Shown piece by piece: positions 36,325 to 48,043 of a stretch of DNA of 64,000 nt. Source of the stretch: Microbacterium sp. zg-B96 (GTDB lineage Bacteria; Actinomycetota; Actinomycetes; Actinomycetales; Microbacteriaceae); contig NZ_CP126738.1 in NCBI RefSeq assembly GCF_030246865.1, positions 372,001 through 436,000 on the forward strand, read 5' to 3'. Positions within the stretch are counted from its first letter, which is position 1, and each line of letters begins with the position of its first letter. Below the pieces are notes generated by a model. That model was not told the DNA's origin. It searched no databases and worked only from the letters and a program-made list of their open reading frames with translations. A program made the position numbers and the translations under genes.

Positions 36325-36819
36325 ATGAGCGTTGCGCTTTCGACCCTGTTCGCCGACGCCCGCTCCCGCCTGGCAGGGCTCTCCCGCGATCGGCTCGGGA
36401 CGCACCTGCCCGGGCGGCGGGTGTTCGGCATCTCCCGCGCTGCGCGCATCGTGCCGGCCGGCGACGCCTGGCACCTGGGCGTGCTGCTGCTGACCGACGA
36501 CGCGGTGCTGGCCACCGGCGACATCGTGCGGGCGCGGTGGGAGGTGCGACGCGGCTACACCGCGCAGTCGCAGCGCGAACGCGCCGAGCTCGAGGCGGCC
36601 GCCTTCCGCGGCGGCTTCACCGAGGGGGCGGTCGTGCACATCGGCTGGCGGATGCTCGACCTCGACGCGGTCGCACGGGGCGAGGCATCCGGCCCGCTCG
36701 CGCTGCAGGGCGACGTGCCCAGCGTGCGCTGGAGCGCAGCCGGCGGGTACCGGCCGCTCGAGGGCTATCTCGCCGAGCACATCGAGCTGCTGCGGCGCCC
36801 ACCGCTGCGCTCGTCCTGA
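36325..36819 (+). CDS. Conserved hypothetical protein
   Basis: The 164-residue protein starts after a strong AGGAGG with 6-nt spacing. It contains RRVFGISRAARIVPAGDAWHLGVLLLTDDAVLATGD and a C-terminal RWSAAGGYRPLEGYLAE segment. Similar Microbacteriaceae proteins are sometimes labelled glutaminase, but I see no glutaminase active-site pattern. There is no membrane helix or signal peptide. Function is unknown. Confidence 0.65.
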   Translation: MSVALSTLFADARSRLAGLSRDRLGTHLPGRRVFGISRAARIVPAGDAWHLGVLLLTDDAVLATGDIVRARWEVRRGYTAQSQRERAELEAAAFRGGFTEGAVVHIGWRMLDLDAVARGEASGPLALQGDVPSVRWSAAGGYRPLEGYLAEHIELLRRPPLRSS

Positions 36820-36845
36820 ACGGGAACGGGGACTGTCCGCGCGTT

Positions 36846-36885
36846 TGTCAAGCGGCGTTTCGCGGTAACACGCGCCGACTAGTGT
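36846..36885 (+). promoter_or_regulatory. glgX promoter: TGTCAA-N28-TAGTGT
   Basis: TGTCAA (36846-36851) and a -10 box TAGTGT (36880-36885) are separated by 28 nt, and the GTG start follows after 7 nt, so the transcript should be leaderless. No normal -35 lies at 17 nt. The same layout precedes the genes at 43287 and 59902. Confidence 0.5.
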
Positions 36886-36892
36886 TGCCGAG

Positions 36893-39099
<2,207 letters not shown>

Positions 39100-39103
<4 letters not shown>

Positions 39104-41475
39104 CCGAGGCGCACCCCGCTTCGACCTACCGGCTGCAGATTCGACCCGCGTTCGACCTGGATGCCGCAGCAGAGCTCACCGGCTACCTGCGCGACCTCGG
39201 GGTCGACTGGGCGTACCTGTCGCCGCTGCTGAAGGCGACGCCCGGATCGGATCACGGCTATGACGTCGTCGATCCGACCCAGGTGGACCCCGCCCGCGGC
39301 GGCGCCGCGGGCCTGGACCGGTTCGCGGCCGCGGCGCGGGAAGCAGGTCTCGGCATCCTCGTCGACATCGTCCCCAACCACATGGGAATCTCGCAGCCTG
39401 CCGAGAACCCGTGGTGGTGGGATGTGCTGACCCACGGCCGGGGCAGCGCGCACGCCGACGCCTTCGACATCGACTGGGAGTACGGCGGCGGCCGGGTGCG
39501 GGTGCCGATCCTCGGCGCCGAACTGCCTGAGGTCCTCGCCGCCGGTGAGCTCGTCGTCGACGCGGATGCCGGACTCGTGCGCTATCACGATCACGCGCTT
39601 CCGCTGGCGCCCGGGTCGCTCGACGGCTCCGACCCGGCCGACGTGGCCGCAGTGCTGGCGCGTCAGCACTGGGAACTGATGTTCTGGCGCCGGGAGGCGG
39701 CAGAGTTGAACTACCGCCGCTTCTTCGCCGTCACGACCCTCGCCGGGGTGCGGGTGGAGCAGCCCGCGGTGTTCGACCAGGCGCACGTCGAGATCCTCCG
39801 CTGGGTGCGTGACGGCCTCGTCGACGGCCTGCGGATCGACCACCCGGACGGTCTTGCCGATCCCGGCGGCTACCTCGACCGGCTGGCCGAGGCCACCGAC
39901 GGGGTCTATGTGCTGGTGGAGAAGATCCTCGAGCACGCCGCGACCGACCACGCCGAGGCGCTGCCGGGCTGGTGGCAGACCGCCGGCACGACCGGCTACA
40001 ACGCGATGGCCGAGGTCGACCGCGTGCTGATCGACCCCCAGGGCGAAGTGGGGTTGAACCGGATCGACCACGCACTGCGCGCCGAGACCGGGGTGGCGCC
40101 GCTGACCAGCTACGCCGACCTCGTGCACGACACGAAGCGGATGATCGCCGACACCATCCAGCAGGCTGAGATCGCCCGGCTGGTGCGGGTGCTGGCGGGG
40201 CTGGACACCGGTATCGACGCGGACGACGCAGCCGTGACCGACGCGCTGGCCGAACTGCTGGCGAACTACCCGGTGTACCGCTCGTATCTGCCGGCCGGGG
40301 TGGAGCATCTCGAGCACGCCGTCGCCGAGACCGAACGCCGCCGCCCGGACCTGGCCCGGCTCGCGCGGGAGCTGGCCGCCCTGGTGCGCGAACCCGGCAC
40401 CGAGCTGTCGCGCCGGTTCATGCAGACCACGGGACCGGTCATGGCCAAGGGCGTGGAGGACACCGCGTTTTACCGCATGACTCGCCTGGGAACCCTCACC
40501 GAGGTGGGCGGGGACCCGTCGGTGTTCGCGCTCGACGTCGAGGGGCTGCACACCGCGTTCGCGCGTCGGCAAGCGCACTGGCCGCACGAGCTGACCTCGC
40601 TGTCGACGCACGACACCAAGCGCGGCGAGGACGTGCGCGCGCGCCTCGCGGTGCTCGCGGAGATCCCCGACCGCTGGGCCGAGGTGCTCGAGCGCCTTCG
40701 CGCGGTGGCATCCACCGGCCACGGTCCCTTCGACGCCCTGCTGTGGCAGGCGATCGTCGGCTCATGGCCGGCGACCCCCGAGCGCCTGCACGCGTACGCC
40801 GAGAAGGCCGCCCGCGAGGCGGCCGAGCGCACCGGCTGGTGGGGTCCGGATGCCGCGTTCGAGGAGCGCATGCACGCCGTGGTGGATGCCGCGTTCACCC
40901 AGGCCCGACCGCTGGTCGAGGAGTTCGTCGCGGAGATCTCCGCCGCCGGCTGGTCCAACTCGCTCGCGGCGAAGCTCGTGCAGCTGACCGCCCCCGGCGT
41001 CCCCGACGTCTATCAGGGGTCGGAGCTGTGGGAGACGTCGCTGGTGGACCCCGACAATCGCCGCGCCGTCGACTTCGCCGAGCGCCGCGAGCTGCTGGGC
41101 CGCCTCGACGACGGCTGGGCGGCGCCAGTGGATGCCACCGGGGCTGCCAAGCTGCTGCTGGTCTCCCGCGCGCTGCGGCTGCGCCGCGACCGTCCCGAGC
41201 TGTTCGACCGGTACCGACCGGTCGAAGCGGTGGGTGCGGCATCCGCCCACGTCGTCGCGTTCGACCGCGGCGGCGCGATCACGGTGGCCACTCGTCTGCC
41301 CGTCGGGCTGCAGCGACGCGGCGGCTGGGACGACACCGCGGTGATGGTGCCCGCCGGCACCTGGCGTGACGCGCTGACCGGGCGTAGCGTCGCGGGCGGG
41401 ACGGTCCCGTTGTCCTCGCTGTTGGCGACCTACCCCGTCGCGCTTTTGACCATGGGGAAAGGGGACGCGCGATGA
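39100..41475 (+). CDS. treY: Malto-oligosyltrehalose synthase
   Basis: TreY rearranges the reducing-end alpha-1,4 linkage of maltodextrin into an alpha,alpha-1,1 linkage. The 791-residue GH13 protein has the family start [33 protein letters not shown] and the Glu in VEKILE. Length is normal. It is translationally coupled on both sides: GTGA with glgX and ATGA with treZ. Confidence 0.96.
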
Positions 41476-43229
41476 GCGTGGAAGTGTGGGCACCGCGGGC
41501 GCAGCGAGTGCGGCTTCGCCGACCGGGGACCGACGACCTCGAGCTGGCAGTGCGCGACGGCGGCTGGTGGACCGTCGACGTCGACCTCGATGAGGGGGAG
41601 CGGTACGGCTTCGTGCTGGGCGAAAGCGAGGCGCTGCGGCCCGACCCGCGGTCGCGGCGACAGCCCGACGGCGTGCACGCGGCATCCGCTCATTTCGACC
41701 CCACGTCGTTCGAGTGGACCGACTCGGCATGGACCGGCCGCCAGCTGGCCGGCGGCCTGATCTACGAACTGCACATCGGCACCTTCACCCCCGAAGGCAC
41801 GCTGGATGCCGCCATCGGGCGGCTGGACCACCTGGTGCAGCTCGGCGTCACCCACGTCGAGCTGCTGCCGGTCAACGGCTTCAACGGGGTGCACAACTGG
41901 GGCTACGACGGCGTGCTCTGGTACACCGTGCACGAGGCGTACGGCGGGCCCGTGGCCTACCAGCGGTTCGTGGATGCCGCGCATGCGGCGGGCCTGGCCG
42001 TGGTGCAGGACGTCGTGTACAACCACCTCGGCCCGTCCGGAAACTACCTGCCGGAGTTCGGGCCCTATCTGCGCGACGCGAGCCGCAACACGTGGGGCGA
42101 CAGCCTGGACCTCGACCAGCAAGAGGTGCGCGAGTACATCCTGCGCAACGCCATGATGTGGCTGCAGGACTACCACGTCGACGGGCTGCGGTTGGATGCC
42201 GTCCACGCACTGCTCGACGACAGCCCCACCCACATCCTGCGTGAACTCGCCGAACGCGCCGACGCGCTGTCGGCGCACCTCGGCCGTCCGCTCACCCTCA
42301 TCGCCGAGTCGGACATGAACGACCCGACGCTCATCCTGCCGCGGGAAGCGGCCGGCTACGGACTCAGCGCGCAGTGGAGCGACGACTGGCACCACGCGGC
42401 GCACGTCGCCCTCACCGGGGAGACCACGGGCTATTACGAGGACTTCGCCGCGATCGAGGCGCTGCCGAAGGTGTGGACGCGCGGGTTCTTCCACGACGGC
42501 ACCTTCTCGTCGTTCCGCGAACGCGACCACGGGCATCCGATCCCCGCCGAGGTGCCGGCCTGGCGCCTGGTGACCTTCGCGCAGGACCACGACCAGATCG
42601 GCAACCGGGCCACCGGCGACCGGCTCTCGGCGACGCTGTCGCCCGAGCGCCTCGCCATCGCCGCGGTGCTCACCCTCACCGCCCCCGGCACCCCCATGCT
42701 GTTCATGGGTGAGGAGTGGGGAGCGACCACACCGTGGCAGTTCTTCACCTCCCACCCGGAGGAGTGGCTGGCCAAGGCCACCGCGAAGGGGCGCACCGAG
42801 GAGTTCGCCAAGATGGGCTGGGACGAGTCGGTCGTGCCCGACCCGAACGACCCCGCCACGTTCGAGCGCTCGAAGCTGGACTGGTCGGAGATCGCCACGG
42901 ATGAGGCGGCATCTGCCCCGCATCGCACGCTCCTGCAGTTGTACCGCGACCTCGCGCGGCTGCGCCGGGAACGGCCGGAACTGACCGATCCCGCCTTCGG
43001 TGCGCTGTCGGCCGATGCCGTGGAGATCGCCGGCGGCCGGCGCTTCCGGCTCGGTCGCGGCGCCCTCACGGTGCTGGTGAACCTGTCGCAGGAGCCCTGG
43101 CACGCCTCGGCGGGCCTGAATGACACGGTGCTGCTGGCGACGGATGCCGCGGCGTCCGCCACGCCGGCCGACGGCATCCTCACCGTCGCTCCCGACAGTG
43201 CGGTGATCATCGGTCCGCCGCCGGCGTGA
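41472..43229 (+). CDS. treZ: Malto-oligosyltrehalose trehalohydrolase
   Basis: TreZ releases free trehalose from the product of TreY. The 585-residue GH13 enzyme shows an N-terminal CBM48-type domain, then [33 protein letters not shown] and the C-terminal [14 protein letters not shown] signature. It is the last gene of the operon; its ATG overlaps the treY stop. Trehalose made this way serves as a compatible solute or carbon store. Confidence 0.96.
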   Translation: MSVEVWAPRAQRVRLRRPGTDDLELAVRDGGWWTVDVDLDEGERYGFVLGESEALRPDPRSRRQPDGVHAASAHFDPTSFEWTDSAWTGRQLAGGLIYELHIGTFTPEGTLDAAIGRLDHLVQLGVTHVELLPVNGFNGVHNWGYDGVLWYTVHEAYGGPVAYQRFVDAAHAAGLAVVQDVVYNHLGPSGNYLPEFGPYLRDASRNTWGDSLDLDQQEVREYILRNAMMWLQDYHVDGLRLDAVHALLDDSPTHILRELAERADALSAHLGRPLTLIAESDMNDPTLILPREAAGYGLSAQWSDDWHHAAHVALTGETTGYYEDFAAIEALPKVWTRGFFHDGTFSSFRERDHGHPIPAEVPAWRLVTFAQDHDQIGNRATGDRLSATLSPERLAIAAVLTLTAPGTPMLFMGEEWGATTPWQFFTSHPEEWLAKATAKGRTEEFAKMGWDESVVPDPNDPATFERSKLDWSEIATDEAASAPHRTLLQLYRDLARLRRERPELTDPAFGALSADAVEIAGGRRFRLGRGALTVLVNLSQEPWHASAGLNDTVLLATDAAASATPADGILTVAPDSAVIIGPPPA

Positions 43230-43241
43230 CCCACCTGAACC

Positions 43242-43280
43242 TGTCAACCCCGTGCCCGGGCGGCGCGGTGCGCCTACCGT
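43242..43280 (+). promoter_or_regulatory. Promoter of the TspO-like gene: TGTCAA-N27-TACCGT
   Basis: TGTCAA (43242-43247) is followed 27 nt later by TACCGT (43275-43280), and after AGGAGG by the ATG at 43287. The AGGAGG can also act as a ribosome site if the transcript starts earlier, so leaderless use is less certain here. Confidence 0.5.
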
Positions 43281-43286
43281 AGGAGG

Positions 43287-44096
43287 ATGACCGACCGGAG
43301 CACCGCGGGGCGTCCTGCCGATCTCGTGCGCCAGATCGGCGTGATCAGCGCCATCAGCTTCATGCTGATCGCCGCGGTGGTCGGCGTCGGCGTGCTCGGC
43401 GGCACCCCCGTGCAGGATCTGCAGGACGGGGCGCTGGCCGCGGACGGGTCCTACCTGGCCCCGGGCAGCCAGGCGTTCTCGATCTGGACCGTCATCTACG
43501 TGCTGATGGTCGGCTACGCGGTGTGGCAGGCACTGCCGTCGCAACGCGCCGACGGGCGACAGCGGCTGCTGGGCTGGTGGATCGCCGCGACGGCAGTGCT
43601 CAACGGCCTGTGGCTGGTCGCGGCGCAGTTCACCACCCTTCCGCTCACGGTGCTGGTCATCGTGCTGCTGCTGGCCACGCTCGGCTGGACCTACCACCTG
43701 GCGGTGCAGCGCCCCCCGCGCGGCCTGCGCCAGGCGCTGCTGACCGACCTCACTGTCGGCCTGCACCTGGGCTGGGTCGCGCTGGCCACTGTCGCCAACA
43801 GCTCGGCCTGGCTCACCCGCATCGTGCCGGCGGACTGGGCGGAGGCGGCAACCGCCTTCGGCATCGCCGTCATCGTCGTGGTCGCCCTCGTCGGCGTGGC
43901 CATCGCACTGGCCGGACGCGGCCGCATCGCGCCGGGGCTGGCGATGGGATGGGGGCTGGTCTGGATCGGGGTCGGTCGGTGGGTCGATCAGCCGGCCAGC
44001 GAGCCGATCGCGATTGCGGCGTGGATCGCGGCGGGCGTCGTGGTGATCGTGCCGATCATCGTCACGGCCGTGCGCTTCGCCAGCAACCGCAGCTGA
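43287..44096 (+). CDS. TspO/MBR-like tryptophan-rich membrane protein
   Basis: The 269-residue protein has about seven membrane helices and the stretch FSIWTVIYVLMVGYAVWQAL, which resembles tryptophan-rich sensory (TspO/MBR) relatives. Those bind tetrapyrroles or sterol-like ligands, but bacterial homologues of this larger size are poorly characterised. It ends 1 nt from the convergent amidotransferase gene. The name indicates fold relation only. Confidence 0.72.
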   Translation: MTDRSTAGRPADLVRQIGVISAISFMLIAAVVGVGVLGGTPVQDLQDGALAADGSYLAPGSQAFSIWTVIYVLMVGYAVWQALPSQRADGRQRLLGWWIAATAVLNGLWLVAAQFTTLPLTVLVIVLLLATLGWTYHLAVQRPPRGLRQALLTDLTVGLHLGWVALATVANSSAWLTRIVPADWAEAATAFGIAVIVVVALVGVAIALAGRGRIAPGLAMGWGLVWIGVGRWVDQPASEPIAIAAWIAAGVVVIVPIIVTAVRFASNRS

Positions 44097-44097
44097 G

Positions 44098-44823
44098 TCA
44101 CTGGCCGAAGCGGCGCGCGAACGCGTGGAGCAGCCGGCTGGGCTCGGTCAGGGGTGCCGCAAGCACGCGCTGCGCGATGAGGTCGTAGTCCCGGGCATCG
44201 AAGTAGCCATCGTCCCGGTAGATCGCCATGCGTTCGGCGAAGGCCGCTCCGGTGGGTTCGGGGTGGAACTGCGTGGCATAGAGGTTCTCGCCCACGCGGT
44301 ACGCCTGCACCGGACAGGCGTCGTTCGTCGCGAGCAGGGTCGCCCCCGGCGGCGGCGTGCCGGCACCCTCCTTGTGTGCGGTGAGGGCGGTGAAGCGGTT
44401 CGCCAGTGCGCCGAAGAGCGGATCGTGGGCGGCGGCCTCGGTGAGGGTGACCGTCGTGGGGCCGGTGTCCTCCGGGAAGCCGCGGGTCACTTCGCCGCCG
44501 AGCATGCGGGTGACGATCCCGACGCCGTAGCAGGTGAACATCCCCGCCGTCTCGCCGGCCGCGGCGCGGGCGGCGAGACGCTCGATCTCCGCCTCGACAC
44601 GACGCTGCACGTCTGTCTTGGTCGACTCGGGGTCGGTGACGTTGAACGGGCTGCCGCCGACGACGAACCCGGAGTACCGCTCGAACACGTCGTCGGGGAG
44701 CGCCTCGCGCACCAGATCCAGCTGGGCCAGGTCGCCCTGTCGCATCGCTGCGCGGAAGGATTCGTACTCGCCCGCGGCGGCGCCCGCCTGCGGTCGCACA
44801 CACACATAGGCCAGGGGACGCAT
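44098..44823 (-). CDS. Class I glutamine amidotransferase-like protein
   Basis: The 241-residue protein is a stand-alone GATase1 domain related to the glutaminase part of GMP synthase. Nucleophile Cys98 is in MFTCYGVGIV, and the His-Glu pair is in TQFHPEPT, so the triad is complete. No synthetase partner is adjacent, so its acceptor reaction is unknown; relatives are annotated as GMP-synthase-like amidotransferases. A minus-strand TAGAAT box, matching the consensus at five of six positions, ends 6 nt before the ATG, so the mRNA is likely leaderless. The 147 bp to the next gene hold nothing I can identify. Confidence 0.85.
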   Translation of the reverse strand: MRPLAYVCVRPQAGAAAGEYESFRAAMRQGDLAQLDLVREALPDDVFERYSGFVVGGSPFNVTDPESTKTDVQRRVEAEIERLAARAAAGETAGMFTCYGVGIVTRMLGGEVTRGFPEDTGPTTVTLTEAAAHDPLFGALANRFTALTAHKEGAGTPPPGATLLATNDACPVQAYRVGENLYATQFHPEPTGAAFAERMAIYRDDGYFDARDYDLIAQRVLAAPLTEPSRLLHAFARRFGQ

Positions 44824-44970
44824 GCCGCGATTCTATGGCCGCGCTCCGCGCGATCGGCTGGGAGTCGCCGGACGCGTTGGCCGGGGCATCCGAACGCACC
44901 GGCATCGTCGATGACCCGTCGTTTCACATGGGACTGGTGTCTGGGGGGCACGGTCCCCGGAGCCGGCGGT

Positions 44971-45690
44971 TCAGCCGCGGGAGGATTGCGAGGTGCGGCC
45001 CCGGACGATGCCGACGAACGCCTCGACGAGCGGGGTGGTCGCCTGCACCGGCCACGCCAGCGCGACCGGTGAGAGCGGGCCGTCGCGCAGCGGACGGTGG
45101 GCGACGTCGCGACGCTGATGCAGCCGGGCCAGCGACATCGGCACGATCACGACACCCACGCCGGCACCGACGGTCTCGATCGCCTGCTCGGTGTTCTCGG
45201 GTGGGGCGAAGCTCGGGGCGACCGCGCGCGGCACCTCCAGGTGCAGGACGTCGTCGCGGGGTGTGATCACGATCTCACCCGCCAGGTCGTCGAGGGTGAG
45301 CTCGTCGGCGGCGGTGAGGTGCGACTCCGCTCCACAGACCACGACGGGGACCTCGTCGTACAGCGGGATGACGTGCAGCCCTTCGGCGTCGATCGGGCGA
45401 CGCACCAGTGCAGCGTCGACGGATGCCGACATGAGCGCGTCGCGCTGCTCGGCGACCTGCAGCGGCACGAGGATCAGCGGATTGTGCGGCATGCGCTGCT
45501 GCCAGAGGTCGATCCACTTGCCCGGCGTTGCACCGGGGATGACGCCGAGGCGGAACGGACCCGGAGCCACGCGCGGCGGCTCGGGCGCGAGGGCCGGACG
45601 CGCCGGTCGTCGCGCCGGTTTCGCCGGGGCGGGCCGCCTGCTCTGGTGGTGCGGGTCCCGGCCGGGTCGGGGAGTGCCGCTGCGTGCCAT
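44971..45690 (-). CDS. LysR substrate-binding domain without the DNA-binding domain
   Basis: The 239-residue product has a LysR effector-binding domain from about residue 50 (PFRLGVIPGATPGKWIDLW, VDAALVRRPI, ETVGAGVGVVIVPMSLARL) but no helix-turn-helix. In its place is a basic Pro/Ala/Arg-rich tail of about 50 residues. The start at ATG 45690 lies 6 nt after a TACGCT box; an upstream ATG at 45723 lacks such support. A separate HTH-only LysR gene lies at 46947-47279. Whether the two halves work together is unknown. Confidence 0.82.
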   Translation of the reverse strand: MARSGTPRPGRDPHHQSRRPAPAKPARRPARPALAPEPPRVAPGPFRLGVIPGATPGKWIDLWQQRMPHNPLILVPLQVAEQRDALMSASVDAALVRRPIDAEGLHVIPLYDEVPVVVCGAESHLTAADELTLDDLAGEIVITPRDDVLHLEVPRAVAPSFAPPENTEQAIETVGAGVGVVIVPMSLARLHQRRDVAHRPLRDGPLSPVALAWPVQATTPLVEAFVGIVRGRTSQSSRG

Positions 45691-45758
45691 CCCCCGAGCG
45701 TAACCCGCCCGCATCAGCGGCACGCGGTCGAAGGGCCACAGGCCCTGCGGTGAGGGCG

Positions 45759-46166
45759 CTACGCGGCCAGGCGCAGTCCGCGGCGGTCGGTGGCGACTCG
45801 CTCGCCATCGGCGACGATCTCACCGTCGCCGATGAGGGATCCCCGCTCGATGCGCGCGTGCGCGCCCACGGACGTGCGGATGCCGATCTTCGCACCGGCG
45901 CCGATCGCGGCTCCGGAGCCCACGTGGGCAAGCTCAGCGATCTCGACATTGGGACCGATGACGGCGTCCGGTTCGATCCACGCACCGCGACGGATGCGCA
46001 CGCCGGCGGCGACTTCCGCGCCTGGTTCGACGTAGGCGCCCGCTTCCACGAGTGCACTGGCGTGCACCTTCGCGCCGTGCGCGATCAGACCACGGCCGTT
46101 GACGTGCTTGCGGTAGCGCAGCGTCTCGCCTCGGTCGTTCTCGATGTCGACGTAGTTCTTTCCCAC
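45759..46166 (-). CDS. Left-handed beta-helix (hexapeptide repeat) protein
   Basis: The 135-residue product consists largely of hexapeptide repeats of the [LIV]-G-X4 type (ALVEAGAYVEPGAEVAAGVRI and on), as in LpxA/gamma-carbonic anhydrase-like acyltransferases. It lacks an obvious catalytic extension, so transferase activity is unproven. GTG 46166 is selected because AGGAGG lies 5 nt upstream. A 6-bp hairpin with a GAAA loop (46179-46194) sits just before the ribosome site. The frame is open upstream but non-homologous. Confidence 0.75.
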   Translation of the reverse strand: MGKNYVDIENDRGETLRYRKHVNGRGLIAHGAKVHASALVEAGAYVEPGAEVAAGVRIRRGAWIEPDAVIGPNVEIAELAHVGSGAAIGAGAKIGIRTSVGAHARIERGSLIGDGEIVADGERVATDRRGLRLAA

Positions 46167-46260
46167 AGTCACCTCCTGGGCACCTTTCGGTGCCGAATCA
46201 ATGACAACGCAGCCCTCTGGGGATTCATTCCCGCCCCTCAGCGCCTGCGAGGATGGATCA

Positions 46261-46893
46261 GTGACAGAGACCGGACCCTCGCTCGTCTTCGACAAGAAGG
46301 CCACCGAGCACAGCGTTGCCGAGGATGTACTCGGCATGCTCAGCGGGACCTTCGCGGCCTCTTTCGGGCTGTATCTGCTGAACGCATCGGAGGCGGTCAC
46401 CGGCGGCACGGCGGGGCTGTCGCTGCTGCTGGGCTTTGCCACCGGCTGGCCGTTCTGGCTGCTGTTCGCCGTCATCAACGTGCCGTTCGCGGTGCTGGCG
46501 GTGTGGAAGCGGGGCTGGGCGTTCACGGCCCGCACGGTGATCGCGATCGGTCTGGTGTCGTCGTTCTCGGTCGTCCACGAGCGGCTGTTCACGATCGAAT
46601 ACCTCGATCCCGTCTACGGCGCCCTCGCCGGGAACCTCATGGCCGGCATCGGCCTGCTCATCGTGTTCCGCCACGGCGGGAGCCTGGGCGGGTTCAACGT
46701 CATCGCGCTGATCCTGCAGGATGCCACGGGCTTCCGCGCCGGCTGGACGCTGATGATCTTCGATCTGCTGGTCGTGGTCGCGGGGCTGCTGGTGGTGCCC
46801 TGGCCGAACGTCGTGCTCAGCGCTCTCGGCGCCGTGCTGCTGAACCTCGTGCTGGCGCTCAATCACCGCCCTGGTCGGTACATCGGGCGTTGA
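46261..46893 (+). CDS. YitT-type integral membrane protein
   Basis: The 210-residue protein has five to six membrane helices in the YitT/DUF161 pattern (FGLYLLNASEAVTGGTAGLS, GFNVIALILQDATG). It lacks the cytosolic DUF2179 domain found in many YitT members. GTG 46261 follows a GAGGAT box by 6 nt, so a leaderless start is plausible; the open frame begins 60 nt earlier. YitT proteins are of unknown function, possibly transporters. Confidence 0.8.
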   Translation: MTETGPSLVFDKKATEHSVAEDVLGMLSGTFAASFGLYLLNASEAVTGGTAGLSLLLGFATGWPFWLLFAVINVPFAVLAVWKRGWAFTARTVIAIGLVSSFSVVHERLFTIEYLDPVYGALAGNLMAGIGLLIVFRHGGSLGGFNVIALILQDATGFRAGWTLMIFDLLVVVAGLLVVPWPNVVLSALGAVLLNLVLALNHRPGRYIGR

Positions 46894-46946
46894 CCCGGCC
46901 GCTAAGGTGGCGTTGCGGTGAGGATGCCGTCCGAAACGGAGCGGGC

Positions 46947-47279
46947 ATGGATGTGGACCTCACTCGGCTGCGGTATTTCGTCGCGGTCGCTGAGGAGCTG
47001 CACTTCGCCCGCGCGGCCGAGCGCCTGCGGATCAGCCCCTCGCCGCTGAGCCGGCAGATCAAGCTGCTGGAATCGCAGTTCGGCGCGGAGCTGTTCGAGC
47101 GGAACTACCACGAGGTCCGGCTGACCGCCCTTGGCCGCACCCTGCTGCCGCACGCCCGCGCCATGCTCGAGGCCGTCGAGGCATTCCGGTCCGCCGCGGC
47201 GAAGGCCACCGACGAGCGCCTCGAGGGCACCGAGGGCACCGTGGCTGCGTCGGCCCGCGGCGCCGGCCGCTACCGCTGA
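46947..47279 (+). CDS. LysR-type HTH protein without effector domain
   Basis: The 110-residue protein is the N-terminal third of a LysR regulator: winged helix-turn-helix (LRYFVAVAEELHFARAAERL, then ISPSPLSRQIKLLE), LTALGRTLLPHA, and the linker helix to about residue 92. It then ends in ASARGAGRYR instead of an effector domain. GGAG lies 5 to 6 nt before the ATG. The last 10 nt overlap the nei gene end. The matching effector-only protein is encoded 1.3 kb away on the other strand, so this may be half of a split regulator or a truncated gene still transcribed. Confidence 0.8.
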   Translation: MDVDLTRLRYFVAVAEELHFARAAERLRISPSPLSRQIKLLESQFGAELFERNYHEVRLTALGRTLLPHARAMLEAVEAFRSAAAKATDERLEGTEGTVAASARGAGRYR

Positions 47280-48043
47280 CAGTTCGGGCACCAGAAGACG
47301 TTGCGCTGCGCCGTGGGGCGCGCACCGAGCGACGCGGCCTGCACGAGCGCGCCGCACCGACGGCAGGGTTTGGCCTCCCGGCCGTAGACCCACATCCCCC
47401 GCCCGGGACGCGCGTCGCCGGTGAAGACGCGGCGCGAGCGGTCCCGGTTTGCGCGGATCATGCGTGCCGCGGTGTCGATGAGGCCGGTCGCGTCGACGGC
47501 GGTGCCGGGGGTGGTGGGCAGGATGCCGCGGACGAACAGCACCTCGTTGGCATAGACGTTGCCCAGACCCGCGACGTTGCGCTGATCCAGCAGCGCCACG
47601 TGCGCCGGGCGGTCGTCGGCCGCCACGCGCCGCGCCGCTTCGGCCGGGTCCCAGTCGCCGGCGAGCGGGTCGGGTCCGAGGTGGCCCACGATGCGCTCCT
47701 CATCGGCGGTGGGCAGCACCTCGACCATCGCGAGGTCGAAGCCGACGGCATCCGCCCGTTCGTTGCCGACGATCGCCCGTGCGGTGTGGCCGGGGCGCTG
47801 CCACCGGCCGCCGGCGGGGTACACGTGCCACTCGCCTTCCATCTTCAGGTGCGAATGCAGCGTTGCACCGCCCGCGCGCAGCAGCAGGTGCTTGCCGCGC
47901 GGCACGACCTCGCTCACCGTCTCCCCGCGCAGGTCCGCGGTGGCGCTGCCGGGCACGCGGATGTCGAAGCGGGTGATCTCGCGGCCGGCGAGCGCCTCGT
48001 GCAGGCGCTGCGCGGTGCGGAACACGGTGTCGCCCTCAGGCAT
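47270..48043 (-). CDS. nei: Fpg/Nei-family DNA glycosylase
   Basis: The 257-residue base-excision repair enzyme removes oxidised pyrimidines and cuts at abasic sites. The mature N-terminus PEGDTVFRTAQ provides the catalytic Pro and Glu. The core has LLDQRNVAGLGNVYANEVLF, and a C-terminal zinc finger CRRC...CPNC is intact. The ATG overlaps the lhr stop by 8 nt (ATGCCTGA). The Lhr-Nei pairing is also known in mycobacteria, which supports joint use in repair. Nei rather than MutM is judged from the N-terminal sequence. Confidence 0.92.
   Translation of the reverse strand: MPEGDTVFRTAQRLHEALAGREITRFDIRVPGSATADLRGETVSEVVPRGKHLLLRAGGATLHSHLKMEGEWHVYPAGGRWQRPGHTARAIVGNERADAVGFDLAMVEVLPTADEERIVGHLGPDPLAGDWDPAEAARRVAADDRPAHVALLDQRNVAGLGNVYANEVLFVRGILPTTPGTAVDATGLIDTAARMIRANRDRSRRVFTGDARPGRGMWVYGREAKPCRRCGALVQAASLGARPTAQRNVFWCPNCQR

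Noticed and set aside
44835..44970. Possible small gene between amidotransferase and the LysR-type gene
   Set aside because: The frame MAALRAIGWESPDAL... lacks a ribosome site, overlaps the amidotransferase promoter and runs into antisense of the next gene.
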